Assembly (NCBI GenBank): GCA_903909415.1
Contig: CAIVVS010000245.1
Location: 1-24,494, forward strand
Length of the DNA: 24,494 nt
Direction of reading: 5' to 3'
Source of the DNA: an uncultured Pseudomonadota bacterium
Lineage (GTDB): Bacteria > Pseudomonadota > Gammaproteobacteria > Burkholderiales > SG8-39
Shown here: piece by piece, positions 14,041 through 22,184 of the stretch
How the letters are laid out: every line of letters starts with the position of its first letter
Numbering within the stretch: the first letter of the stretch is position 1
Translations under genes and position numbers: made by a program
The notes under the pieces: model-generated
Database searches by the model: none
What the model saw: only the letters and a program-made list of their open reading frames with translations
What the model was told of the DNA's origin: nothing

Positions 14041-15440
14041 GGCTTCGCCTCCGCGGAACCGGCGCCAGCGGGCGCGGCATCCATGCGCCGCTCGCGCTCG
14101 TCGGCCCAGCGCCGCACCTTGTAGGAGCCGGCGGAATCGGGCAGGTCGGCCTGGAACTCCACGCGTGGCCGGACCATGGTGTGGCGGCGCACGCTGTCCT
14201 CCAGCGCCTGGGCCAGGCCGTCGCCCGGCGTGTGGCCGGGGCGCGTGGCCACGCGCAGCAGCAGCTCGTCGGCGCCGTCTTCGCGCCGTCGCACCAGGGC
14301 GCGGTACTCGCGCACCGCGGGATGGTCGAACAGGATGCGTTCCACCGCCGCGGGCCAGACGTTGACGCCGCGGATCTTGGACATGGAATCGGTGCGCGCC
14401 AGCGTGCCGGGACGGTAGCCGGGCCGCGGATCGCCGCAGGCGCAGGCCCCCGCCGGCACCAGCTCCACCTGGTCGCGCATCGCGAAGCGGAACACCGGGG
14501 AGGCCTGGCGGTAGGTGGTGGAGATGATGACCTCGGCCGTGCCCTCGGTGACCAGCCGGCCGCTGGCCAGGTCGCGCGTCTCGACGTAGAGGTGCTCGTC
14601 GTGGAAGTGCATCGAGCCTTCGCCCACGCCGAGGGAGCAGGTGGTGGCGATCTTGGCCGCGGCCTGGGTGCAGCCGTACACCTCGAACAGGCGCGCGCGG
14701 AACACGTCGCGCGCGGCGGCCAGCAGCTGCGGCGAGGTGCCCACCGTCTGTATCCCCTTCAGGTGGCCGAAGCGCCCCGCCAGGCCGCGCTCGCGCGCCA
14801 GCGAGGCGAGCTGCAGCAGCAGGCTCTCGGTGCCGTACAGGTAGGCCGCGTGGTGCAGCGACAGCAGCTCCAGGATCATGTCCTTGGCGGCCACGCCGGT
14901 GACGATGGGCACCAGGCCATGCAGGCGCGCGCCTTCCAGCGCGGACAGGCCGGCGCAGAAGAAGGACACCGGGATGGTGAGCACGGCGCAGTCCCCGCGC
15001 GCGAGGCCGATCGCTGCGTACTGCGGCCCCCAGGACGCGCCCATCACGCGCACGTCCTCCGCGGTGCAGGCATAGCGCTCCTGGCCGATGCCGGAGGTGC
15101 CGCTGGTCAGGTGGACCTGCGCCACCTCGTGCGGGGCGACGCACAGGTTGCCGCCCCAGGGGGCGTCCGCGGCCTGGGCGGCGAGCAGGTCCTCCTTGGT
15201 CACCAGCGGCAGGCGTTCCAGTTCGTCCGGGTGCGCAGGAACCCAGCCGTGCGGCACGTCGTGCGCGAGCCAGTGGTGGCGATGGAAGTCGCTCGCCGTC
15301 CAGGCGCGCGCCAGCGCCTCGCGCAGGCGCGCGAATGACCCCGTTCCTGCCTCGGTGCCTGCCTCGGCGCCGCGCGCGGGGCCGCTGCTGCTGCCGACTA
15401 CCGCGCCGCCTCCTGCCTGCTTGCGTGCCTCCTGGTGCAC
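14037..15440 (-). CDS. PaaK-like acyl/aryl-CoA ligase
   Basis: A 467-residue AMP-forming ligase of the phenylacetate-CoA ligase group. It has the ATP-phosphate loop TSGTSG at about 112-117, the adenylate-binding YGCTQAAAK, and the late YRPGTLARTDSMSKIRGVNVWP block that corresponds to the PaaK hinge and C-terminal domain. It should activate a carboxylic acid, probably aromatic or cyclic, to its CoA thioester at the start of the pathway. The start is GTG at 15440, preceded by a perfect AAAGGAG ribosome site. The first 35 residues are Gly/Ala/Thr-rich and contain a short DNA repeat (TGCCTCGG twice), so that stretch may be a disordered extension. It overlaps the thiolase gene by 4 bp and follows the MaoC-type gene by 30 bp. 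Confidence 0.9.
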   Translation of the reverse strand: MHQEARKQAGGGAVVGSSSGPARGAEAGTEAGTGSFARLREALARAWTASDFHRHHWLAHDVPHGWVPAHPDELERLPLVTKEDLLAAQAADAPWGGNLCVAPHEVAQVHLTSGTSGIGQERYACTAEDVRVMGASWGPQYAAIGLARGDCAVLTIPVSFFCAGLSALEGARLHGLVPIVTGVAAKDMILELLSLHHAAYLYGTESLLLQLASLARERGLAGRFGHLKGIQTVGTSPQLLAAARDVFRARLFEVYGCTQAAAKIATTCSLGVGEGSMHFHDEHLYVETRDLASGRLVTEGTAEVIISTTYRQASPVFRFAMRDQVELVPAGACACGDPRPGYRPGTLARTDSMSKIRGVNVWPAAVERILFDHPAVREYRALVRRREDGADELLLRVATRPGHTPGDGLAQALEDSVRRHTMVRPRVEFQADLPDSAGSYKVRRWADERERRMDAAPAGAGSAEAKP

Positions 15441-15470
15441 CGCGTCTCCTTTGGATGTCCCATGGTTTTT

Positions 15471-16298
15471 CTAGTTTTGTCGTGTTGCCTGCTTCGTTGC
15501 CGCGCTGCCTTCGGCGCGCAGTTCGTCCCCGGCGGCATACAGCCTGAAGCGCCATGCGCCGCCTTCCTGCCGGGCATGCAGCGCGAGCGCCTCGCCGGGA
15601 TGGCTGGGCGCGCGCAGCCGCACGTCCAGCGACACCAGCGCGCCGCCGGCAACGCGGGCCAGTTCGCGATCGACCAGCGCGACCACCAGCGGGCCCGGCA
15701 GGACCACGTCGGCATGGCCGCGCGAACGGGCATACACCGGGTCCAGGTGCAGCGGGTTCATGTCGCCGGTCTCCACCGTCATCCAGGCGACCTGCGCGCG
15801 GCTCACCGGCGCGATGTCGGCCACCTTGGGCAGGTCCGTGGGTTCCACCGGGCCGCGCGCGGCCGGCTGCGCGGGCGCGGCGGGATCGGCCTTCGGGAGG
15901 TCGATCATGCGCGCGGTCTCCAGGCACACATGCCCGCCGCGGATGCTGTAGCTCACCTCCAGCGTGGTGACGGTCATGTCGCCGCGCGGCGAGGGCACGA
16001 GCTTGCGGTCCGCCACGCGCGGCGCGGCATCCAGCGTCGTGCCCACGCCCGGGCAGAACGCCGCCTGGTAGCGCGCGCCGCCGAACAGGCCGCGGTCCGG
16101 GTCGCGGCCGAGCAGCGCGTGGATCGAGACCCCGGCGTGCGGCTGCATGCGCAGGAAGAACAGGAAGGGCAGGGGCACCGGGGCGCCCAGCGCCGGCGGC
16201 GTCGCGAAGGCCCCGTCGCGCGCCGCGTACCAGCGCGCGACCGCCTCGCGGGTGAGCGGCACCGAAAAGGCGGGGAGGATGGACGAGGGCAGGGTCAT
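15471..16298 (-). CDS. MaoC-like enoyl-CoA hydratase/dehydratase (double hot-dog)
   Basis: A 275-residue protein with an N-terminal FAS1-type dehydratase-like domain (about 10-130) and a C-terminal MaoC hot-dog domain (about 160-265). The hydratase motif TGDMNPLHLDPVYA gives the catalytic pair Asp179 and His184. It would add water to, or remove it from, a 2,3-enoyl-CoA, the step between oxygenation or desaturation and the thiolase. Similar fused proteins include mesaconyl-CoA hydratases and eukaryote-like HTD2 dehydratases. The ATG at 16298 overlaps the TetR stop (ATGA). Chain-length or ring preference cannot be read. Confidence 0.88.
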   Translation of the reverse strand: MTLPSSILPAFSVPLTREAVARWYAARDGAFATPPALGAPVPLPFLFFLRMQPHAGVSIHALLGRDPDRGLFGGARYQAAFCPGVGTTLDAAPRVADRKLVPSPRGDMTVTTLEVSYSIRGGHVCLETARMIDLPKADPAAPAQPAARGPVEPTDLPKVADIAPVSRAQVAWMTVETGDMNPLHLDPVYARSRGHADVVLPGPLVVALVDRELARVAGGALVSLDVRLRAPSHPGEALALHARQEGGAWRFRLYAAGDELRAEGSAATKQATRQN

Positions 16299-16984
16299 CG
16301 CTGCCCGCCCGTGACGGCGCGCTTGCGGGGCCGCTTCGCCGGCGCGGCCCGCACGCCCAGCGCGGCCGACACGTAGGCCCATACCTCGTCGGCGATCCGG
16401 TCGCGCGCAAGCCGGCCCTGCGGCTTGTACCAGCGCAGCAGGCTGTTGGCACTGTCCAGCGTGAGCTGGGTCGCGACGGTCGCGTCCATGCGCCGCAGGC
16501 TGCCGTCGCGCATGCCGCGCTGGATCACGCGTTTCAACGCCTGCACGAAGCGCGCCTCGCGCTGCGCGATTGGCGCGAGGCCCCCGGCGTCGATCTCCGC
16601 GCGCTGCCGGATCAGCGTGCCCATCTCGTGCGGGTGGTCGAGCAGCACGCGGCAATGCTCGCGCACCAGCAGCTCGAGCGCGGCCGGTGCCGCGGTGCGC
16701 GCCATCCCGGGCGCCGAGGCGAGGTCGCCCAGTCCCTCGGACGCGCGGAACACCAGGCGTTGCAGCAGCTCGCCCTTGGAGCGCACGTAGTAGTACAGCG
16801 AGGCCTTGTTCATGCCCAGCGCCTCGCCGATGTCGGCCAGCGAGGTGGCGCGGAAACCCTTGCGGTCGAACAGCCGCGCCGCGACGTCCAGCACTTCCTG
16901 CATGCGCGGCGGCTCCGGCGACTGCATGCGCGTGCCGGCGGCGTAGCCCTCGCGCGCGGACCCGGGGCTGGCGCGCTCGCTCAT
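16295..16984 (-). CDS. TetR-family transcriptional regulator
   Basis: A 229-residue TetR-type repressor. The helix-turn-helix lies around residues 48-67 (SLADIGEALGMNKASLYYYV), followed by the ligand-binding helical domain. The C-terminus is basic (KRPRKRAV). The HTH resembles regulators of acyl-CoA catabolism, whose inducers are often CoA thioesters; that link is inference. The start ATG at 16984 overlaps the stop of the preceding small gene, and the stop overlaps the MaoC-type start, so the regulator is embedded in the operon it probably controls. That layout gives autoregulation. The palindrome at 18282-18299, immediately downstream of the predicted promoter of the first gene, is the natural candidate operator. 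Confidence 0.92.
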   Translation of the reverse strand: MSERASPGSAREGYAAGTRMQSPEPPRMQEVLDVAARLFDRKGFRATSLADIGEALGMNKASLYYYVRSKGELLQRLVFRASEGLGDLASAPGMARTAAPAALELLVREHCRVLLDHPHEMGTLIRQRAEIDAGGLAPIAQREARFVQALKRVIQRGMRDGSLRRMDATVATQLTLDSANSLLRWYKPQGRLARDRIADEVWAYVSAALGVRAAPAKRPRKRAVTGGQR

Positions 16985-17430
16985 GCCGGCGTCCCGCCGC
17001 CGGTGAGCACGCGTCCCTCGGCCAGGCAGTGCGCCGCGAAACCGTTGGACAGCTTCACCGCCCAGGAGACCGACTGCTCGTCGGCCCGCACCACCAGGCG
17101 CGAGGGCGTTCCGCCCGCCGCGTCCGGGAAGGCGATGCACAGGCTGCCGTCGGATTCCACCTGCACCGCGCCGATGCGCCGGTGCAGCAGCGCGAGCGCG
17201 GGGCCGCAGCTGGCGGGGTCTTCGTCGGGCGACACCCGCGCCTCGCCGCCCGCGTGGTGGAACTCGGTCACGCCGTCGCAGCGGATGGTGCCGCTGAGCC
17301 CGTCGGCGCGGCGGCAATGGAGCGTGAGCGCGTCATCCACGGTGAAGCGCGTGACCATGGCGCCGGCGAGGTCCGCGAGCGTTCCGCCCGCGGGCGCGGC
17401 AGCCACCAGGGTCGGCGTGCCTGCGTTCAA
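16981..17430 (-). CDS. Conserved-looking small protein of unknown function
   Basis: A 149-residue protein that I do not recognise. It appears mostly beta-strand: repeated hydrophobic/charged alternation such as RLVVRADEQSVSWAVKL, with Gly/Asp turns. It has no signal peptide, membrane segment or clear cofactor motif. The C-terminal layout (a strand with Trp, then a Gly-rich end) loosely recalls DUF6188-type proteins, but I would not assign it. The start is TTG at 17430, with AGGGGGC upstream and the PaaA-like stop 13 bp before; an ATG at 17358 is the alternative. It overlaps the TetR gene by 4 bp. Tight packing between the oxygenase subunit and the regulator suggests that it belongs to the pathway, perhaps as an accessory or ligand-binding partner of the oxygenase. 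Confidence 0.7.
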   Translation of the reverse strand: MNAGTPTLVAAAPAGGTLADLAGAMVTRFTVDDALTLHCRRADGLSGTIRCDGVTEFHHAGGEARVSPDEDPASCGPALALLHRRIGAVQVESDGSLCIAFPDAAGGTPSRLVVRADEQSVSWAVKLSNGFAAHCLAEGRVLTGGGTPA

Positions 17431-17443
17431 GGCGCCCCCTGCG

Positions 17444-18265
17444 TCAGAGGAAGCGGCGGTTGGCGTTGTGGTCGGGCACCGTCAGGCCCAGCCCGGTGAG
17501 CTGGGGCACGGTGTCGGCGATGAAGGCCTCGCGCAGCTGCTCGTTGGTGTGCTTCTTCAGTCCCCAGGCGCGGTAGCGGCGGTTGCGGCTGGAGTTGCTG
17601 TTGCCGAACATGTCCAGCGCCATCGGCCACCACACCTTGAGCAGGTCGTTTGCCCGGGCGCGGTCTTCGGGGGAGCGGTCCATGCATTCCTTCAGGTGGC
17701 GGAAGCCCATGCCGGCGTGGCCGCGTTCCTCCCGGAACACCTTGGGCACCACGGCCGCCACCGGCGCGTAGCTGGAGTCCGCCCATTCGGCGATCTGCAT
17801 CACGCCGACCTTGGAGGCGAGGAAGTGGTGGAAGGCCAGGTCCAGCCAGGTCTGCTTGGGATGCTCGAACAGGTACTGGCGCAGCTCGAACTTCTCGAAG
17901 GACACGCCCAGCCCCTGCAGGATCTTGGAGAAGATGTAGCCGTGGTTCAGCTCCTCGTAGTGGAAGCGCGCCATCATCATCAGGTCCTTCTGCGAGGGCG
18001 CCTGCGCGCGCGCCACCACCCACTGCGCCTCGATCATCTCCCGGTAGGGCTTGGAGTCGAGGATCTCGGCGTGGTTGTAGATCAGCTTGACCAGCAGCTC
18101 GCGGTACTCGGCGGGCAGCTCGTCGCCCTCGCCGAACTGCCGCGGCGCCGCGAGCATTTCCACATCCTTGGGCGCCTCGCCCACGGGGATGCGCGACAGT
18201 TCCAGCTCGGGAAGGGAATCGATGCGGTATTCGGCGTCCGTGCGGACGGGGGCTGCAGCGGCCAT
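17444..18265 (-). CDS. PaaA-like diiron oxygenase subunit (phenylacetyl-CoA epoxidase family), orphan
   Basis: A 273-residue member of the PaaA/PaaC ferritin-like diiron family. E. coli PaaA, the catalytic subunit, inserts oxygen into phenylacetyl-CoA. Two E-x-x-H iron-binding pairs are visible: Glu105/His108 in HYEELNHGYIF and Glu180/His183 in REERGHAGMGF. Glu160 in QIAEWADSSYAP is a likely further ligand. The C-terminal half tracks PaaA closely from memory (VWWPMALDMFG, then AWGLKKHTNEQLREAF and TVPQLTGLGL). It is somewhat shorter than PaaA (about 309). No paaB, paaC, paaD or paaE lies beside it, which is unusual for this family. It is the first gene of the run, has a strong GGAGGA ribosome site, and sits directly behind a promoter/operator. 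Its substrate is presumably the CoA ester made by the PaaK-like ligase. Confidence 0.85.
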   Translation of the reverse strand: MAAAAPVRTDAEYRIDSLPELELSRIPVGEAPKDVEMLAAPRQFGEGDELPAEYRELLVKLIYNHAEILDSKPYREMIEAQWVVARAQAPSQKDLMMMARFHYEELNHGYIFSKILQGLGVSFEKFELRQYLFEHPKQTWLDLAFHHFLASKVGVMQIAEWADSSYAPVAAVVPKVFREERGHAGMGFRHLKECMDRSPEDRARANDLLKVWWPMALDMFGNSNSSRNRRYRAWGLKKHTNEQLREAFIADTVPQLTGLGLTVPDHNANRRFL

Positions 18266-18281
18266 GGTTCCTCCGGAATCA

Positions 18282-18299
18282 ACCTAACGTTGGGTAGGT
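18282..18299. promoter_or_regulatory. Palindromic operator candidate for the TetR regulator
   Basis: ACCTAACGTTGGGTAGGT carries perfect outer arms ACCTA/TAGGT around an 8-bp core and an overlapping inner dyad centred on AACGTT (18286-18291). It starts about 11 bp downstream of the predicted -10 and ends 16 bp before the PaaA-like ATG, so a bound repressor would block initiation or early elongation. Size and symmetry suit a TetR-family dimer. Assignment to the TetR at 16295-16984 is inference. Confidence 0.6.
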
Positions 18300-18309
18300 A
18301 AGCCGCCGA

Positions 18310-18338
18310 AATGTAGCGGCTGGGCGTGCTCGCCACAA
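18310..18338 (-). promoter_or_regulatory. Sigma-70-like promoter of the oxygenase/CoA-ligase operon
   Basis: On the minus strand TTGTGG (18333-18338) and TACATT (18310-18315) are separated by exactly 17 bp. The -10 matches 4/6 and the -35 matches the TTG core. Transcription would start around 18303 and run into the palindrome at 18282-18299. The 158-bp gap between coxE and the PaaA-like gene holds nothing else that I can support. Confidence 0.55.
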
Positions 18339-18423
18339 GCGATTTCGATGCTGCGATGCCGAAAGACCCTTGCTGGCCGGTGGCGTTGCGGGCGGGCGGC
18401 GCGCGCCTGCCGGAGAGACCCTG

Positions 18424-19650
18424 CTAGCCGCGGCTGGCGCCGGGCGCGTGCGCGCCCAGGGCCTTGGCCAGGTCCACCAGGCTCTCGATGTTGTGCACCG
18501 GCAGGAAATCGTCCACGTGCGGCAGCATCGCGCGTATGCCGGCGGGCCGCGCCTCGAAGCCGTCGTAGCGCAGCAGCGGGTTGAGCCACACCAGGCGCCG
18601 GCAGGATTTGTGCATGCGCTCCATCTCCTCGGCCAGGCCGTCGCCCACGTCGCGGTCCAGGCCGTCGGAGATCAGCAGCATCACCGCGTTCTGGCCGAGC
18701 ACGCGGCGCGACCAGTGCAGGTTGAAGTCGCGGATGCAGGTGCCGATGCGCGTGCCGCCCGACCAGTCGGCCACCAGGTCGGAGACCCCGGCCATGGCCA
18801 GGTCCACGTCGCGGTGCTTGAAGCAGCGCGTGACGTTGGTCAGGCGCGTGCCGAAAACGAAGGTGTGCACCCGGTCGCGGTCGTTGGTGAGCGCGTGCAG
18901 GAAGTGCAGGAACATGCGCGCGTAGCGGTTCATGCTGCCGGAGATGTCGCACAGGATCACCAGCGGCGGGTGCCGGTACTGCGGCGAGCGCCGGCGCAGC
19001 ACGATGGAGTGGCCGCCCTCGCGGAAGCTCGCGCGCAGCGAGGCGCGCATGTCCACGATGCGCCCGTGCGGGTCGGCCTTGTGGCGCCGCGTGAGGATCT
19101 CGGGGATGGGCAGGCGCAGGTTCGCGATCAGCTTCTTGGCCTGCGCCAGCTCCTCGTTGGTCATGGTCTCGAAGTCGGCGTGCTGCAGGATCTCGCGCGA
19201 GGAGAAGGTGAGCGAGGCGTCCAGCTCGATCTTCTCCTCCTCCTGTTCCTCGGGCTGGTCCTTCTTCTTCATGCCCTTGTACATCGCCTCGGCGACGCGG
19301 TTGGGCGGCTGCGGCTCGTCCTTCTCCGGCCCGCGCCCGTACACCGTGGGCATCATCATCGCCATCACGCGCTCGAGCAGCTGCGGGTCCTTCCAGAAGA
19401 TGTGGAAGGCCTGGTCGAACACCTCGAACTGCTCGCGCTTGTCGATGAACACCGAGGCGAGCGTCCAGTAGAAGTCGTCGCGCCGGTCCACGCCGGTGAC
19501 CTCGATCGCCTTGACCGCGTCGATCACCTTGCCCGGCCCCACCGGCAGCCCGGCGGCGCGCAGCACGCGCGCGAAGTGCATCACGTTCTCGGCGAGGCGG
19601 CCATTGCCGGGCGTGGCCGCGATCGCGAGCGAACTCGGATGGCTGCTCAT
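18424..19650 (-). CDS. coxE: CoxE-like von Willebrand factor A domain protein
   Basis: A 408-residue CoxE-type protein. The C-terminal VWA domain has an intact metal-ion-dependent adhesion site: Asp235, Ser237 and Ser239 in CDISGSM, Thr300 in SGGTRIG and Asp329 in ISDGLD. An acidic/basic linker around 128-142 (MKKKDQPEEQEEEK) separates it from a helical N-terminal region. CoxE works with the MoxR ATPase CoxD in maturing the metal centre of CO dehydrogenase-type enzymes, as MoxR/VWA pairs do elsewhere. The ATG at 19650 overlaps the stop of the malonyl-CoA decarboxylase gene by 4 bp. It is the last gene of the minus-strand cox run. A TAG stop and a separate promoter for the next operon follow. 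Confidence 0.92.
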   Translation of the reverse strand: MSSHPSSLAIAATPGNGRLAENVMHFARVLRAAGLPVGPGKVIDAVKAIEVTGVDRRDDFYWTLASVFIDKREQFEVFDQAFHIFWKDPQLLERVMAMMMPTVYGRGPEKDEPQPPNRVAEAMYKGMKKKDQPEEQEEEKIELDASLTFSSREILQHADFETMTNEELAQAKKLIANLRLPIPEILTRRHKADPHGRIVDMRASLRASFREGGHSIVLRRRSPQYRHPPLVILCDISGSMNRYARMFLHFLHALTNDRDRVHTFVFGTRLTNVTRCFKHRDVDLAMAGVSDLVADWSGGTRIGTCIRDFNLHWSRRVLGQNAVMLLISDGLDRDVGDGLAEEMERMHKSCRRLVWLNPLLRYDGFEARPAGIRAMLPHVDDFLPVHNIESLVDLAKALGAHAPGASRG

Positions 19651-21020
19651 GCCTTGGCACCCTCGCCGGCCGTGCCGCGCCGTCGGCCGGACTTCGCCAG
19701 CCGCGCGCTCTCGCGCGCCAGCACCTCCAGCTTGGTCGACGCGATCACGCGGTGCTCCCGCGCGTAGGCCTCGTGGTTGCGCTCGACCTCGGCCAGCTTG
19801 TAGACGTAGTTCACCATCAGGCCGGCCGAGCGCTGCATGCCGGCGGCCGAGGTGTCGCCCAGCCAGTTCAGCCGCTCCATGCGCGCGCCGTTGCCCAGGT
19901 GGAAGCGCGCCACCGGGTCCAGCGGCTCCGCGCCGTCCCGGGCCTGGATCAGGTAGTCGGCGCACAGGCGCAGCAGCTCGGGCTGCAGCGCGGCGGCGGC
20001 GCGCGGGTCGGTGTGCCAGGCGGGCGCGTCGACTTCGGCCGCGACCGCCGCCAGCCCCGCCGCGTTGGCGCCGTCCTTCTTCGCCTCCGCCGCCAGCCAG
20101 CGCCGGAAGCCGGGGATGGGCGAGAGCGTCGCGAAGGTCTTGAGCCTGGGGAACTCGCGCCCCAGGTCCTCCGCGACCTGCTTGATCAGCAGGTTGCCGA
20201 AGGACACCCCGCGCAGGCCTTCCTGGCAGTTGGTGATCGAGTAGAAGATCGCGCAGTCGGCGCCGGCCGGATCCTGGATGGGCGAGGCCGGGTCCAGCAG
20301 GGGCTGCACGCTCGCGGCCATGCCGCGGGTTAGCGCCACCTCGATGAAGATCAGCGGCTCGTCCGGCAGCGCCGGGTGGAAGAAGGCGTAGCAGCGGCGG
20401 TCGGCCTCGAGGCGCCGGTGCAGGTCGGTCCAGCCGTTGATCGCGTGCACCGCCTCGTACTTGATCAGCTTCTCCAGCACGATGGCCGAGGTGCGCCAGT
20501 CGATGCGCGCCAGCTGCAGGAAGCCGCGGTTGAACCAGGAGCGCAGCAGGTGCGAGAGGTCGTGGTCGATGCCGGCCCATTCGGGATGGCGCCTGCCGCG
20601 CATGCCCTCGAGCAGGCGGCGGCGCATCTCCACCAGCACCGCCGTTGCGCCCGGGGCCATGTTCAGGCGCCGGAACAGCTCCTGGCGCGGGGCTTCCGCC
20701 ACGGCGTTGAGCGCGATCAGGTTGGACTGGGTGGGATTGGCGCGGTACTCGTCGGCCAGCCGCGCGACGTCATCCGGGTCCGGCGAGAACTCCGCCACCA
20801 GCTGGTCAAAGAAGGCTTCCAGCGACGGGCCGTCGAGCTCGGCGTAGGCCTGCAGGGCTTCCTTCGCATGGGCCGCGCCCGAGACCTCGCCGCGCTCGGA
20901 CATCAGCGCCCGGCACAGCGTGGCGACGCGGCGCGTGCGCCTCAGGTCCGAGGGGCTGGGCGTGCCGGCCGGGCGCGGGGTGGTGCCCAGCAGCCGGCGG
21001 AAGAAATCGGCCTTGCCCAC
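19647..21020 (-). CDS. mcd: Malonyl-CoA decarboxylase
   Basis: A 457-residue malonyl-CoA decarboxylase, which converts malonyl-CoA to acetyl-CoA and CO2. The N-terminal helical domain (about 1-180) is followed by the GNAT-like catalytic domain. Signature stretches are FYSITNCQEGLRGVSFGN and KTFATLSPIPGF. The catalytic Ser300 and His374 (ARFHLGNGA) correspond to the Ser-His pair known in the human enzyme. No mitochondrial or peroxisomal tag is expected or seen. The start is GTG at 21020, 22 bp after the coxD stop, with no clear ribosome site. It overlaps coxE by 4 bp. Such genes usually sit with malonate uptake or malonyl-CoA synthetase genes, and none is here. Its place between the two Cox maturation genes is odd and may reflect a shared regulon or a pathway product. 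Confidence 0.94.
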   Translation of the reverse strand: MGKADFFRRLLGTTPRPAGTPSPSDLRRTRRVATLCRALMSERGEVSGAAHAKEALQAYAELDGPSLEAFFDQLVAEFSPDPDDVARLADEYRANPTQSNLIALNAVAEAPRQELFRRLNMAPGATAVLVEMRRRLLEGMRGRRHPEWAGIDHDLSHLLRSWFNRGFLQLARIDWRTSAIVLEKLIKYEAVHAINGWTDLHRRLEADRRCYAFFHPALPDEPLIFIEVALTRGMAASVQPLLDPASPIQDPAGADCAIFYSITNCQEGLRGVSFGNLLIKQVAEDLGREFPRLKTFATLSPIPGFRRWLAAEAKKDGANAAGLAAVAAEVDAPAWHTDPRAAAALQPELLRLCADYLIQARDGAEPLDPVARFHLGNGARMERLNWLGDTSAAGMQRSAGLMVNYVYKLAEVERNHEAYAREHRVIASTKLEVLARESARLAKSGRRRGTAGEGAKA

Positions 21021-21042
21021 GGCGCGGGCGGCGCTTGCGCGT

Positions 21043-21969
<927 letters not shown>

Positions 21970-21978
21970 GGTGATTCG

Positions 21979-21984
21979 AGGATA
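21979..21984 (-). promoter_or_regulatory. Weak -10-like box before coxD
   Basis: On the minus strand TATCCT (4/6) ends 9 bp before the coxD ATG. If used, the message would have almost no leader, which agrees with the missing ribosome site. No -35 is convincing. Read-through of the upstream terminator is the other possibility. Confidence 0.25.
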
Positions 21985-22014
21985 GCAAAATTCAGGCCGC
22001 TTACCTTTTGACCC

Positions 22015-22047
22015 GGTTGGCCCGGGCCCGGGCCCGGCGGAGCAACC
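22015..22047. repeat. GC-rich hairpin containing a CCCGGG tandem repeat
   Basis: GGTTG (22015-22019) pairs with CAACC (22043-22047) around a loop made of three CCCGGG units (about 22021-22037). It lies between the coxM terminator and coxD. There is no T-run after it, so it is not an intrinsic terminator. It could influence coxD expression or simply be slippage-prone repeat DNA. Confidence 0.4.
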
Positions 22048-22054
22048 AAGGGCA

Positions 22055-22093
22055 CAAAAAAGAAACCCTCCCCCCGGTAACCGGTGGGGAGGG
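22055..22093 (-). terminator. Rho-independent terminator downstream of coxM
   Basis: Reading the minus strand, an 8-bp stem CCCTCCCC/GGGGAGGG (22066-22073 with 22086-22093), extended after a one-base bulge by CCGG/CCGG around the loop TTA, is followed at once by TTTCTTTTTTG (22055-22065). This is a textbook intrinsic terminator. It splits coxL-coxM from coxD-mcd-coxE. The remaining bases up to coxM (22094-22184) hold two weaker GC stems but no gene. Confidence 0.85.
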
Positions 22094-22184
22094 CCTGGAT
22101 TTGCGGGATAGGTGACCCCGCATCTCCTTGCCGCCGCCCTGGGGGCAGCGGCAATTCAGGACGGTTGCTGTTACTTCAGTGCGC

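Noticed and set aside
14041..16452. Thiolase frame open for about 800 codons upstream of its ATG
   Set aside because: The extension reads as low-complexity Arg/Gly/Ala sequence across the ligase and MaoC genes. The thiolase domain begins at 14040 with an ATGA overlap, so there is no giant fusion protein.
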